The translations under genes were made by a program, and so were the position numbers. 64,000 nt of DNA. Origin: Polytrichum commune (lineage: Eukaryota > Streptophyta > Polytrichopsida > Polytrichales > Polytrichaceae). The stretch lies in assembly GCA_950295325.1 (NCBI GenBank), contig OX485803.1, positions 18,414,001-18,478,000 on the forward strand. The letters run 5' to 3'. A model generated the notes under the pieces. That model saw only the letters and a program-made list of their open reading frames with translations, was not told the origin of the DNA and did no database searches. The first letter of the stretch is position 1. The number at the start of each line of letters is the position of its first letter. Below are positions 1 to 11,706 of the stretch, piece by piece.

Positions 1-1471
1 TAGAGAACTTACCTCTATGTGCATATTATGTGGAAGCTACTCCATCCTCATTATTTATGGTTGGCATTGCCTCAACATTTGTAATCTACACATCCTCATG
101 TTCCTTTGTATGCATATTTAGTCAAGTTTCACTAGCTCCTTCATCCAAAGTACATGTTGTGTCAGTGGTAAAATGCCTTTGGACCTCAGTACATTGGGGT
201 TGGGTTGGGAATGCACCTCCTTTGTGAGCATCCCTTCCTCCACTTCATTTACCGACATTCTATACCATTCCCATTGTGTGTGGGTTAAGATTGGTTTAGC
301 TCCAATCCTCTTTCCTCCACTCCCATTCACCTCCCTTGCCTTCAATTGTTACCTCATCCATGCCCGCACCCACACGTTCATCCCCGCATTCCAAAGTATT
401 AACCTTTTGTAACTTCCTTGGAGGTGGCACGATAGTACCTCTTGTGACAATATCACATCTATTTAATCCTTCTAGGTTGTTAGGTTGAAGACAACATCCA
501 CATCAAATCGTCTTCTATGTGCACATGGTCTCATTATGGATGTTTGTGTTGATGGTATGCATTGCGTGTCCTTGTGAGACTCATATCCTTTTCATTGCAC
601 AATATTCTTCCTTGCAACACACAAATGCCGATACAATCTTAAGTCATATACTATCATTTGCAATTTGTGTAATTCTTCACCCCCATTTGTGTATTGTTGG
701 CTTTTGCATCTGACACACACATGTTTGCATATGGGTTTAGATTATCTACAGGAGCAATGGGCCCATACTCCATGTATTCAACATCATTGTCTACATGAGG
801 GTTATGTTGTTGTGCAACATTTTGGGCAATATGTAGAAACTAGTTGTGCCGTGTTTTCTTCTTCAATGTTGGAAACACTAGAATTGGGTACGGGTGGATC
901 CCCCTAATACCATTACTTTGAGGCAAGATACTTCTCTCCGCATGTGACGGACATCACCCTTCACTTTGAGAACAACAATCTGGAGTCCATTTATTGATTC
1001 CACTAGTGAATTTATCGTCCACCATTGGGAGGTCTCCATTCTAATTACAAAGTAGCCTCTTTTCACCAGTGAGAGGCCCATGATGTGGGAGGTGGTGGAC
1101 AAACTAAGGATGAGTCGGAGTGTCATGGTCCCCAAAAGCTCTTGACCCTCACCCTCACTATCAATGTCAAAAAACTATGATATTGAAGGGATTAATTTCA
1201 AAATACGGTCATTTGGAGAGAATGTGGGTCTAGAAACATAACCATTTGGCACTTGAGGAGGTGGTGTTCCAAGATTGGGGAACATGATGACTTTCATGTA
1301 CCATAACCATTTTGTGCATGAGGTGGCCGTCAAAGATTGGGGAAGAGAATGACATTTTAAGAACAAAATATTTTTCATTCTCTGTCCTCAATCTAAGTTG
1401 TACATCTTTGTGAGTAGAGGGTCTGCAAGAATGATATAGTCACTGAGTTGGTTGTCTATCACATGCCATCA
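1..1471. other. Gene-poor left flank
   Basis: I see no supported gene here. Reading frames are short and overlap on both strands. The longest is an 85-codon minus-strand frame at 878-1135 that I cannot assign to a family and that has no partner exons around it. Base composition is AT-rich, like the other repeat-laden intergenic parts of the window. Confidence 0.5.
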
Positions 1472-1769
1472 CTACACTAAGTACAAACGCATACACTAAA
1501 TATCAATAACCCTTTGAAAGTAAGTAACATTAAATGTAAACTCAACCATTAAATATCAACTATGGTAATATGTGGAAGTTACATGTTTGCATTTAGTGTT
1601 GGTAAAGATATATATAAAAAAGGATATAATAAAAAAGGTGGCAATAGTGAAGGTAATGGCACATTTATGTCTAACACTAATTGTCAAGAATTTGAAAATT
1701 AGTGTTGAGCAGGGTAAGATGGTAACAACACTAAATATAATCAAACACCAAACATCCTATTTAGTGTAG
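1472..1769. repeat. Diverged copy of the CTACACTAAAT-ended MITE family
   Basis: The block starts with CTACACTAAGTAC and ends with ATTTAGTGTAG, so its ends are inverted copies of each other. Further TTTAGTGT and ACACTAA motifs lie inside. The ends and length (about 300 bp) match the better preserved copy at 2535-2867, but the interior is strongly diverged. No coding capacity is seen. It is probably an old non-autonomous DNA transposon. Confidence 0.5.
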
Positions 1770-2233
1770 TTGTGTTACACGCTCAAGCAATCAACCAAAA
1801 TCACTCAAGAGCTTGAACCAATGACATTCAAAATTGCTTCCAGCAACTCATACTAAACAGCATTGCTACAATCAAGAATACATAGCTTTTAAATACAGGA
1901 CCACAGCTCTATGAAGGTGGATTATTTGAGTGTAAAACATCTTTGGCATACCTATAAAAGCACAGTAATAACTAAAATTAGATACCCAGAGTACCCACAA
2001 AATTATACTTGCCTTGTTTTGACTCTTCATGAATTGGCTCGGTCCATGCTCGGATCGAATCCCTGATCTTGCTGAAACAAAACTTTCACCATTCTAGAAC
2101 TTGTATCATCCACGATCAATCCTAGTGCGTGAACTAACCCAGAAGTGAATCTCGACCAGTCCTGTAGATGTTACTGGGGAAACTAGCCACTGAGATCGAT
2201 CAAAACTAATCCAATACTTGAACCAAGTATTGA

Positions 2234-4241
2234 TCAACCTGTGATCAATACTTGTGCAAGAAACATGATTAGGACAATCCACCGGAGGACTAGATTGTGT
2301 GCATGCAACCCAACCAAGTCAATGTGGAAACTGGAGTACTCAAAGGCAGCAGCCCAGCCATCAATCGTCTCTGCTCTCTTACGATTAAACAGCAAGACAA
2401 TACCAATACCTAAAAGCACAACAGCAAGACAGATTAGTGCCATCTGATCTTGAAGCTGAGGATTAAAGTGTTTCAATTGAGATAATTAAGGAGGTCCAGT
2501 GTTAATAGAGGCAATGAACGGGGAGAACTGACTGCTACACTAAATATGATATTTAGTGTCACCAATTCTAATTGTGGTGCTGAATAGTAATTGTAAACCG
2601 CAGTATAGTGTCACCAACACTAAATGTTAACCCAACATTATCTGTCATTCCTTGTAAATGTTTTTGGGGATTATATGTTTACAGTGTTGCAATTACTGTC
2701 ACTTACCAAGTGATTTTTCCTCCAACTTTCAATCATCCATGACAATATTTCATCACAAGTTGCTGACAAGTGAAGGTAGGGTTCACTTATTCAAGAGAAG
2801 TGTCATCCGAAAAGTTACCATAGTGACAAAAAGTACCAGATGACACTAAATATCACATTTAGTGTAGTTACAGATGAAGCGGATGAGTTTGAGAAATAAC
2901 CGGTTGAAGTTCAAGACTTCAGGAAAATTACCCCATGATTTGGGAAGAATGTATGGGATATACCTCAAAAGGGTATCTTATAAACGTGGTGTATTCAGAT
3001 GAACTCATATAAGCCAACATTTTAATCTGGGTGAATAGTATAAACCCTACATAAGATGTTCACTCCCGTTTACTTCCAAATGCATTCAGAAAGTTAAACA
3101 AAGTTCTGAGGGTACACGTTGTGCATATCACGAAGTACTTGGGTTCTCCAACCAATAAACTACATTTGAACATAGATACTGCCACAAAAAATTGCTCAAA
3201 ATTGTATGACTATGTTTAACACAGTAGAATTAACATGCTTAGGGCGCTAAACACGAACGACAGAAATCAATATACTACCAAGAATCGGGATAGGCATGTG
3301 CCGTTGCAAAATAATCAACCCCGGATTGCAGATGATTTAGGACAAAATCTGTGCCCAGTGTACTGGAGTGTTCGGATTCACGCTTGAGGTACGCTTGCTC
3401 TTTGACGCATAAAATCCCTCCACACCAACAGTCCAGAGATGATTGTCCATCATGTAAAACTTGATTGTGTATAAAGTATAGTGGTTAATGTACTTCAAAC
3501 ATGTCCTTCATGAAGAAGCTTCATCTAGGCTGATTGATATCCTATTGGGTATAAACATGTATGATCAAATGTACATCGACAATGTCCTTCATTACAAGAG
3601 ATGCACATCATTGAGAGGATCATTTTCAGAATGACTCCGCTACTTTAACAAAGGCAACGTAAATGGAAAACCTTCAAGAACCAAATTGTACCTGCAAAGT
3701 ATTTCATGAAGGATCCAAACTGCATTCGGGCTCGTTTTACAAGCTCCCAGCCCAAGATGGCAGCATCGTTAAGATACTCCACTTGGGTATACGAATTCAC
3801 TCTTGTCAAAACAAGTTGCCAATTGATGGGATACATCGGGGCATGAATGTATGAAAACAGAGTGCATTATGCATCGAAGGAATAGTGATTGCAGGAAAAA
3901 TGATTATCCTAGTATATCTATTATGTGCCCTAGAGTTGTTCCCCTTAATAAGATCACAGCATGTCCGTAGTACTTATATACTTTCAATAACTGACCAAGT
4001 TCACCGATATGACTTTTTCTTAGAGATGGGGTATGAGGACAAAATCCACAAAAGTCTGGTATTTTTTGATTTGAAGTATTTTTTGATTTGACATGATCCT
4101 TGTAGTACTGGCGGCATATGACATTGGTGTAGAAGTCATCGTCAGCAGTAACGTTCTCTCCTGCCGCTTGAGCCAATGCACGCAACAAGAAGTTTTAACA
4201 CAAAATATAATCAGTACTTGGAATGTGCTTTTACGAATCAA
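2234..4241 (-). other. Possible decayed or unrecognised minus-strand coding segments
   Basis: Three minus-strand segments look more protein-like than their surroundings. At about 4070-4198 the frame contains NFLLRALAQAAGENVTADDD. At about 3687-3836 it contains YLNDAAILGWELVKRARMQF and runs into a GT donor-like site. At about 2340-2455 a hydrophobic run (ALICLAVVLLGIGIVLLF) followed by NRKR resembles a membrane anchor that stops at 2234. I could not join them with consistent splice phases, and I recognise no family. A MITE (2535-2867) sits between the last two. They may be remnants of a spliced gene or chance frames. Confidence 0.2.
2535..2867. repeat. MITE, CTACACTAAAT family (copy 1)
   Basis: This 333-bp element begins CTACACTAAATATGATATTT and ends with the inverted complement, giving terminal repeats of about 27 bp with one or two mismatches. 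Each terminus is itself a near-palindrome (ACACTAAAT...ATTTAGTGT). The interior carries blocks recognisable in the copies at 23409 and 27231, for example TGTTGCAATTACTGTCACTT and GTGTCATCCGAAAAGTTACC. There is no coding capacity. The terminus contains CACTA, but no clean target-site duplication is visible, so superfamily is not assigned. Confidence 0.8.
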
Positions 4242-6650
4242 AGTCTAACGCTTCAAGAGCCTGTCATGACAACCTTGAAATTGCTCGCCAACGCTGTTTG
4301 TTGAGAAGGCAGTGGGAGAAAGAAAAACCGACCACATTTCATCCAAACGAAGCTTCCAACAAAATCTATAAGCTGGTATAGGGTTTAGAGCTTAAGCTTT
4401 CTAACGAAGATACATGAAGCTGAGGTAACTTCCCTTGGTCGTTAAACATGTGTGGTTTGATAACAGACTTCGTCCAGACCATAAGAAACTTATGATAAGT
4501 TTTCATTTTGACTTAGACAGGATGACATACTCCTACTTGTTCCTCTCGTACTTGAGTGCAAGCAAAAATGAACAAACTGCTTGTTCAGATTCAAGATGGT
4601 TCGAAATGAGAAGCTCATCCATCTTTGACCTGCTTGCTCCAGAGTCATTCAAACGAGGTACAAATCCCTTGGCACAACAAAAATCCCTTCTCCAACAGCA
4701 AGTTGCCTCTCAGGAGCAAACAAACAAGTCTGTGCTGGCAAATGGAGCGTGCACGTTCAAAGACAATTCAGAACAAATACTAGACAACAATGAGATCGAC
4801 GCAGGGAGAAAGAGAGAGCTGACTTTTCAAACTTTTTTCAAAGCTTGAATTTTCTTCCTAATTAGAGGCCAAATCCTTCAAACTCTTCTTCATTGCAATG
4901 CAAGGTCGGTTGGATGGGAATTTTTCCTAGACTCTTTCGACTTCTTTTTCAACATTCACATTTGTGAAAAACTGCTTGTTTGCATGATAAAGTATATAAT
5001 TTTTCAAATATAGTTAAGTATGTGCATGGTGAGGTATCCATAGGTTGTGTATTGGGCTAAGTTGCTTTGCAAGAATGTATACCATACCTAGGGTTTCGAT
5101 TTTTTTTTTAATGACATGCAAAATAAGGTTTTGAGTATGAATGTCTCATACCTCAGAAGTTCAAGCAAACATCCTTTGTTTAGTACAAAACATATGTAAC
5201 ATTACCTCAACAACTATGGAGTACTTACTAGGGTATAAGTTCCTAGTAACTTCATCCAATAACATTGTATAAAAACTCTTGAGCATAATACATCATTATA
5301 TGTGTTGAAAATGTGAAGGGCATGCCTCACTTGTGCCCATGCCATCAACCAACATATATTTGAGGATTAGTTGCATGCATGAGGTAAATAATAGCAAGAC
5401 CCAGTTGTCATCCACGTCACACACCATTAACAAAAAGTCAAATGCATTGTGGTATTTCATATTATTTCATTGAGTGCAAGATCACTATTGAGCGTTCAAA
5501 CCTGTTCCTTTGCCATGATTGGGTAACTCCAAGTAGAATACTTCTCTTGTGGTTTAACCTAACTTCTCGCATGTTTAGCACGTGTATATATTGCCTCGGT
5601 AAGTATGAACAATGTGAGCACCTCCTCTCACTGGCATGATTGATAAAAAGGAGGCTCATTTAAGGTTAAGGGTTTATATTGGAGACCTTTACCATGGTAA
5701 ATTCCCATAAATCCTAGATTCTAACCATGGTTTAGTGATGTGAGTTACGTATGTAACCTTGGTTATTTTACCGATTCATCTATCATAGTGGTAAATTTGT
5801 TTTCATGATAAGTGTAATGCATTTCCATGTACAAGTAGATTTCTAATGAGCTTGAAGTCCTTTTTTTTTGGTTTTCAAAAAGACTATTGCTCAGTAGATC
5901 AATGTTGGAGCTCTTTAAGAAGATAGCAAGGCACAGAGAGACAGAGAGAGAGAGTTCACATGGCCATATGTAAGGATTTGGGGTTTGTTTATGTTGCTCA
6001 CCTCATAACGCCACCCTCATTTGCTAATTAGGTGGATCTTGCTCCCATAGTTATGGAGAGAGTAATTCACTAGCCCGTCTTAGTTCCTCTCGAGCATAAC
6101 ATGTTGCACACTTCTATTCTCGAGCCCTTTAGAACGATTTCTCGACAAACAGTCATGGAGGAGGAGTGTGAGTTTAATTGCAAATATGATCACAGATGTA
6201 CCATCACAAGCCTAGCAACTTTCAGTTTTACAGGCCCATGCTTGATGCTCATTTTCATATGCTCTCTGATTACATAACATATGAGGGTTTTGCAAGGATC
6301 TTATAGAAACTTGAGTTTGACTTATTTGTTTCAATGGTCATGACACGGTGTTACGGGAGTAGCTAGCCTGCAAAGCCAGCAAGGACACAAAGCTAGTCCC
6401 ATGTGGTGAAGCCACATAAATTTTTGTTGCTGCTACTCTGAAGAAAAAGAGAACATCCATGAAAGTGGCAAGCATGTAGTTTATTTCTTCTATGTTTGTC
6501 GTGTAGAGGAGCTTTGAAGATTGGTTATGTTGGCCAAGACAACCTTGTTGGATTTACCAATGCTATGACAAATTGCATCGCAACCTTCAAATGCAAAAGC
6601 ATCACTATTGAGAGAAGAGAGGAAGAAGGATAGAAACATGTATTATTATT
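2868..6650. other. Intergenic DNA, no recognised gene
   Basis: Apart from the weak coding-like segments before 4241, I see nothing assignable. A plus-strand frame at 4435-4848 (137 codons) has no recognisable domain and no splice partners. A sequence just after copy 1 of the MITE (about 2895-2930, containing GAAGTTCAAGACTTCAGGAA) recurs near 37495 and 37970, so it belongs to a dispersed repeat. Confidence 0.5.
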
Positions 6651-6685
6651 ATTTTTAATTTTTAATTTTTAATTTTTAATTTTCA
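6651..6685. repeat. (TTTTAA)n-like microsatellite
   Basis: A run of ATTTTTA units lies just upstream of the foldback element. It is simple-sequence DNA with no further inference. Confidence 0.8.
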
Positions 6686-6871
6686 TAACCACCCTTTTTG
6701 ACATATATCAAAAAATTAGCACAAAACACAATATTCATTAAAATGAGAGTTTTTCAGTGATTTGAGAGTACATAAAGCAAACTATTAATCCAAGAATGAA
6801 ATGAAAACCACTGGAAAGTTGTAGAGTACAAGTAAAAAAATAACATTTGATTTTCCGCCATAAATTCTGCC

Positions 6872-7356
6872 GTAGTTTCCATTAAAATGAGAGTATGTTA
6901 ATTTGGGAAATCGACTCATTTAGGTCGACTCAACTTAAATTGACTAACATATTGTCCTCATTTAGGTCGACTCAACCTAAATTGACAGCATAATGTCCTC
7001 ATTTAGGTCGACTCAACCTAAATTGACAAAATATTGTCCTCATTTAGGTCGACTCAACCTAAATTGACAACATAATGCCCTCATTTAGGTCGACTCAACC
7101 TAAATTGACAAAATATTGTCCTCATTTAGGTCGACTCAACCTAAATTGACAACATAATGCCCTCATTTGGGTCGACTCAACCTAAATTGACAAAATATTG
7201 TCCTCATTTAGGTCGACTCAACCTAAATTGACAACATAATGCCCTCATTTAGGTCGACTCAACCTAAATTGACAAAATATTGTCCTCATTTAGGTCGACT
7301 CAACCTAAATGAGTCGATTTCCCAGCTTAACATACTCTCATTTTAATGGAAACTAC
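6872..7356. mobile_element. Foldback-type element with long terminal inverted repeats
   Basis: The left end (GTAGTTTCCATTAAAATGAG followed by AGTATGTTAA and GGGAAATCGACTCATTTAGG) is repeated in inverted form at the right end with only a few differences in the first 55 or so bases. Between the arms lies a tandem array rather than a gene. This is the architecture of a foldback transposon or a palindromic MITE. No target-site duplication is obvious and no transposase is encoded, so mobilisation would have to be in trans. Confidence 0.75.
6917..7310. repeat. 41-bp satellite with 82-bp higher-order alternation
   Basis: Nine full units and a partial tenth of CATTTAGGTCGACTCAACCT plus a spacer fill the core of the foldback element. 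The first unit is 42 bp and the next eight are 41 bp. From the third unit on, spacers alternate strictly between an AAAATATTGTCCT type and an AACATAATGCCCT type, so the real amplification unit is 82 bp. Each unit contains the inverted arms TTTAGGT and ACCTAAA around a 7-bp loop. Confidence 0.9.
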
Positions 7357-10300
7357 ACGTCTGAAGTATAATCTAGTATTTATCAACCTAACATGACTTT
7401 TAGGTGTCCAAATGGCCAAAATTATTTTGAGAGGATCCCACTCTCTCAAAATATTGAATATCGTGTTACATCCATTTTTGGTACATGATCACTCCTCTTC
7501 ATCCACGTTCGGTTTATACCTAATGAGTGGCAAAGAAGCTTCAAAATTTGTATTTCTCCCATATGTGACCATGGAAATGGGACCATCAAGTGTGACCCTA
7601 GATTTAATTTTTTTTAAAATAAAAATAAAACTATATGACATGGGACAACTAATAGCATATAGCCCTAACCCACATCGATCAAAACACAAGCGATTGGTCA
7701 TACAATCAATCTCAAGATTTTCAAAAATTAATCCCACTTGACAGTGCCCATGAGAACTACACGATATACTTTTGATGACTTTCGAGTGTCTTCTGCAATT
7801 TTAGATTAAGATGATTAAACTTTAATCTAGAAACAGTTAAAATTCCATGCATTGCATAAAGATAGCAATGTTATCGCAAATTTAGCCTCCTCCTATGCCT
7901 TCCCTCATGTCTCTTTCCTTCTCAATCATGTTAAGCCAAAAGCTTAATGTCCTCTAAGATCTTTGTATTTGTTTCAACCACCTCGGGCATGCACAATTTT
8001 AATTCATATTAGATTTCATCAACTACTTAGCCTAGACAATTTGCCTATAAAATATGATTTTTACTATGTTCACACCGCTTTTCAAAAAATCTTCAACATG
8101 AGACAAAAAGAAAATGCATACCACATGTCCCATCTAGAACAATAATTGCATGCTCTAGATGGCATCAATTAAGTTTGTGCACTAGATATAAAGAAAGAGA
8201 AAGCATGTGACACCTTGTCACTCAAGAAAGGAGGTGGGATGGCGTTGATGGAGGTGTGGTTAAACAAACTTAAATGTGCCCCCAACGCCAACTTGTCCAC
8301 AAAGACCTAAGAAGGTTGATTCAGAGGGGAGCAAAGTGAATTGTAGAGTGCCTTTATGAAGCATTTTGCATTATGATATGTTCACACTAGATCATGTAAC
8401 ATATGGTAGCATAATATAGTTGACCAAATAGCGAGAGGTCAACAACACCAATAACAATAAAGAGGGGAGGTCAACAACAATAACAATGCATCTTCATTAC
8501 ATGCATAAATGGGCTGATTATTTCTATCTAGCCCCATATCCATTACTGGGTAGAATTTGAGTTGTTGAGGCTTTCACTCTACACCAAAAGTTTTTTGTAG
8601 GCCATAGACCATATGAGCAAGTTTATCATGTTTTTGTTGAAGAACCCTAAGTTACAAATCACACATTTGTATTTCCTCTACATACCTTCCTCTACTTTCT
8701 CTACCTTCTAGTAATGCATTGTTTAATAAAGGCCTTCACCTCCTCTACACTATCAAAAGTGGTTGTGACATATTTGTTGTCAATTTAACAATAACAATGA
8801 TTGGTCCAATTTTTGGCAAGTTGCACTTCGTTTTGTGGTGAAAGTTGGCATGGCGAAACAATTCGTCAAGTGAACGTGGTAAGTGTGGTGATAAGAGCGA
8901 CCACCTTAATTTTTCAAGTGGTTTCAAATACAATTGGAGTCACCCACCCAAAATTAGTAAAGTCGATTGCATTCTATGGGAGTAGATGGTTGTGGATCTT
9001 TAAGATTTGAATCATTTTCTAGTTCTCTGAAAGAGGTCCATAGCAAAATTTAAACCTCCATGCAATCCATCATTATATAGTTCAGACCTCATGGAACCCA
9101 TAATTATCCCCCACAAACCCATGAAACCCCCATGGGCATAAGGAGGTTTGAAAATTAAAACCCCATGAACTCACAACTCGATATTTATAAAATATCTATT
9201 GTAGAGATCATTGCTATAAGAACTTAGCTTGGGGAAAGGAGAAACATCTTCATATTCTCCTCCACACATGTGCCATATTATGCCATATGCCATATTATTC
9301 TCATCCACACATGTGCCATATTGACCACACTAATGCCAAGTGTCTTGTATTAATAATTAAGTATGGAAGAGGAAGATATTATTGACCATACTAATGCCAA
9401 TATCGTGTATTTAGCATTTAGCACTTGGCGTGTAACATGTTTGACACTATTTCCAAACATAAGGTAATCAAATGAAGTGCATCACCTCTTGTAATGGCAT
9501 ACTAATCCCTTGTATTATGTGTTTAAACTTTTAACCTACTAGTTGACTATTGTCTAACCTTGGCATGCATATCGTATTATTACTAATGCCATTGAAGTTT
9601 GACATTATTACATGAAACCTTACCACCTAGAACATGCTAGAGACGCTTCATCTAGATCTACACATAACTTTACCTCCTGGAACATGTTAGGCATGCTTCA
9701 TCTCAATCGACATGAAATCTTAGCATTTGGAATACCATACTAAAGGGTTATCTGAGTTAACATGAAACCTTAGCACAATCAAGAATGCAAAAGGGTGAAA
9801 CTTAGCACTTGAAGGACAATAGAGATGGTTCTTCTTGATCAACATGATTACTCACATTTCAACACCAAAAATGAGGGTTCTTCTCATTCCACATGAAAAC
9901 TTAAATCTTACAAGACAATAGCGAGGGCTCATCTAGATCAACTTGTAGAATAGACATACAAGTTACCATGTGTTGAAGGTTATGTGCCATTGAAGCTTAC
10001 CATTTGGCGTAAGATATTGTGATCAAACCTAAATTCTTATGGTGTTTTGGTTTTTTGAATCAACCATGTTTGACCATGCATAGGGTTTAGGGTTATGGAA
10101 AAATTAGCCAAACAACCATTTAGATTAAAATTAGTAGGGTTGTTTGGATCAAGGTCAAGTTCGCGCCACATATATGCATGTTGTATATTACACACAAATG
10201 TGTGAGCCTCAGATTTGCCTTCAACAACAAAGAGGCTCACAGTTGAGGGTTTTAAGCAAAAACATTAGATTACTAGTAGGGAAAATTAGCCAAACAACCA

Positions 10301-10711
10301 TTTAGATTAAAATGGCTTTAAAAGAAAGACCCTACGAGGTTGGTTAAGTGTGTTTTAACCTTGGCATAAAAATCTTAAACAAGTATGAAATTAGGAACCA
10401 AAAGGATAGAAGAAAAATGTCCTTTACCCGAATCGGAAATATTAAGGAGTGACATAATAAGTAGGTTGGTCAAATAGGTTGAAATGGCCTTATTGATGTA
10501 GGTAATCATGAATACCGCCACTCTTTGTGTTGCTAAGCTTGGTCATCATTCCAAAGCACCTCCCCACAAACAACATATATGCACAATCCATATAAGAACG
10601 AAAGATATTCAAAGGATTTGTACGTTGGCTCATTGGTTAGGATAGCCAAAAAGTCAATGCTCAACACCCACTCAACATTAACCATTTTAGACACACCTAC
10701 ATAACCACTTA
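7357..10711. other. Intergenic DNA, no recognised gene
   Basis: Only short frames are found. The stretch 7400-7740 shares scattered blocks with 11100-11280 (for example ATGGGACCAT, AAGTGTGA and CATGGGACAACT in the same order), suggesting an older relative of the element at 10712-11296. A 30-base block starting AAAATTAGCCAAACAACC occurs at about 10108 and 10284. Confidence 0.5.
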
Positions 10712-11296
10712 AAGGGTTGTTTACATCATGGACCATGAAGTCATCCTTTGCTCCTCTAAAATATGTGATTGGCCATTGAACTCGTCTTGGGACCACTTCA
10801 ATTTACATCAAGAAAAAAATGTAAGAGTGAGCATGGAACTTGAGACCCCAAAAGGCCTATTTTCAGGCCTACATTATCCATTGTCATGGTTCAATGGGTT
10901 TTGCAGTGGGAGAGGCAAAAGAGATTCTCTCACTGCACATTTCAAGGGACCGTGGAAGAGAAATGTTGTTTTAAATTTTATTTTATTTCTAATTTTTGCC
11001 AAATGTTTCCATAGTTACGAGGAAAGAAGGGGAGAAGGTCAAACATAAAGAATATTCCCAAAACTTCCCTTTTTGAACATATATATACACACGTACATAT
11101 AAAATCAACACATTAACTTTTTGGTGCATGGTCACTTCACTTTATCCATGTCTAGTTTACACCTAGTCAGGGGCCCAAAGGCTTTAAGAATGTGTTTCTT
11201 AAAAATCAGACAATGAATATGGGACCATTAAGTGTGATCATGGAAAAATGTCCTCTAACATGGGACAACTTCATGATCTAGGATGTAAACAACCCC
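10712..11296. mobile_element. Inverted-repeat DNA transposon flanked by TTA (PIF/Harbinger-like)
   Basis: The left end AAGGGTTGTTTACATC and the right end GATGTAAACAACCCC are inverted copies. The similarity extends imperfectly further in (GACCATGAAGTCAT against ATGATCTAGG-type sequence). TTA flanks both ends (10709-10711 and 11297-11299), matching the 3-bp TWA duplication typical of PIF/Harbinger and Tourist elements. No transposase frame is present. The family call rests on the duplication and terminal pattern only. Confidence 0.6.
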
Positions 11297-11706
11297 TTAG
11301 AAGATCACATATGTGATTTTTGAAAATTGTCAACTTAATCAACTTCATCAACTTGATTAAGTTAATTAAATCTTTGCAATTTAATTAACTTAATCTCATT
11401 CTTACAGCATTGGTTCCGTATAAGATTTACAAATCAACTGAGTGTTTTTTTTCCTTGGATTTAGTGCACATCATAGAAGTAATTGCAGTCCGTATTAGGC
11501 TGGTCTACCTTAGATGTTAAAGTGAAGAATGAATGACATGATGTAGTTATATCCGCCTAAGCGCACCCTAGAGTCAAAGAAGGAGATTTTTCAGACTCTC
11601 CAGGTTTTCAAAACCAGGTTCGTCAATCGCAGTCGGGGTTTTCAAAACCCAGGTTTGCGAGGCTTTGCAAAGCGAGGAAGGAGAGAACACAAAGAGAGAG
11701 ATAGCG

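Noticed and set aside
4435-4848. 137-codon plus-strand frame
   Set aside because: No recognisable domain, no splice partners and no coding-like neighbours.
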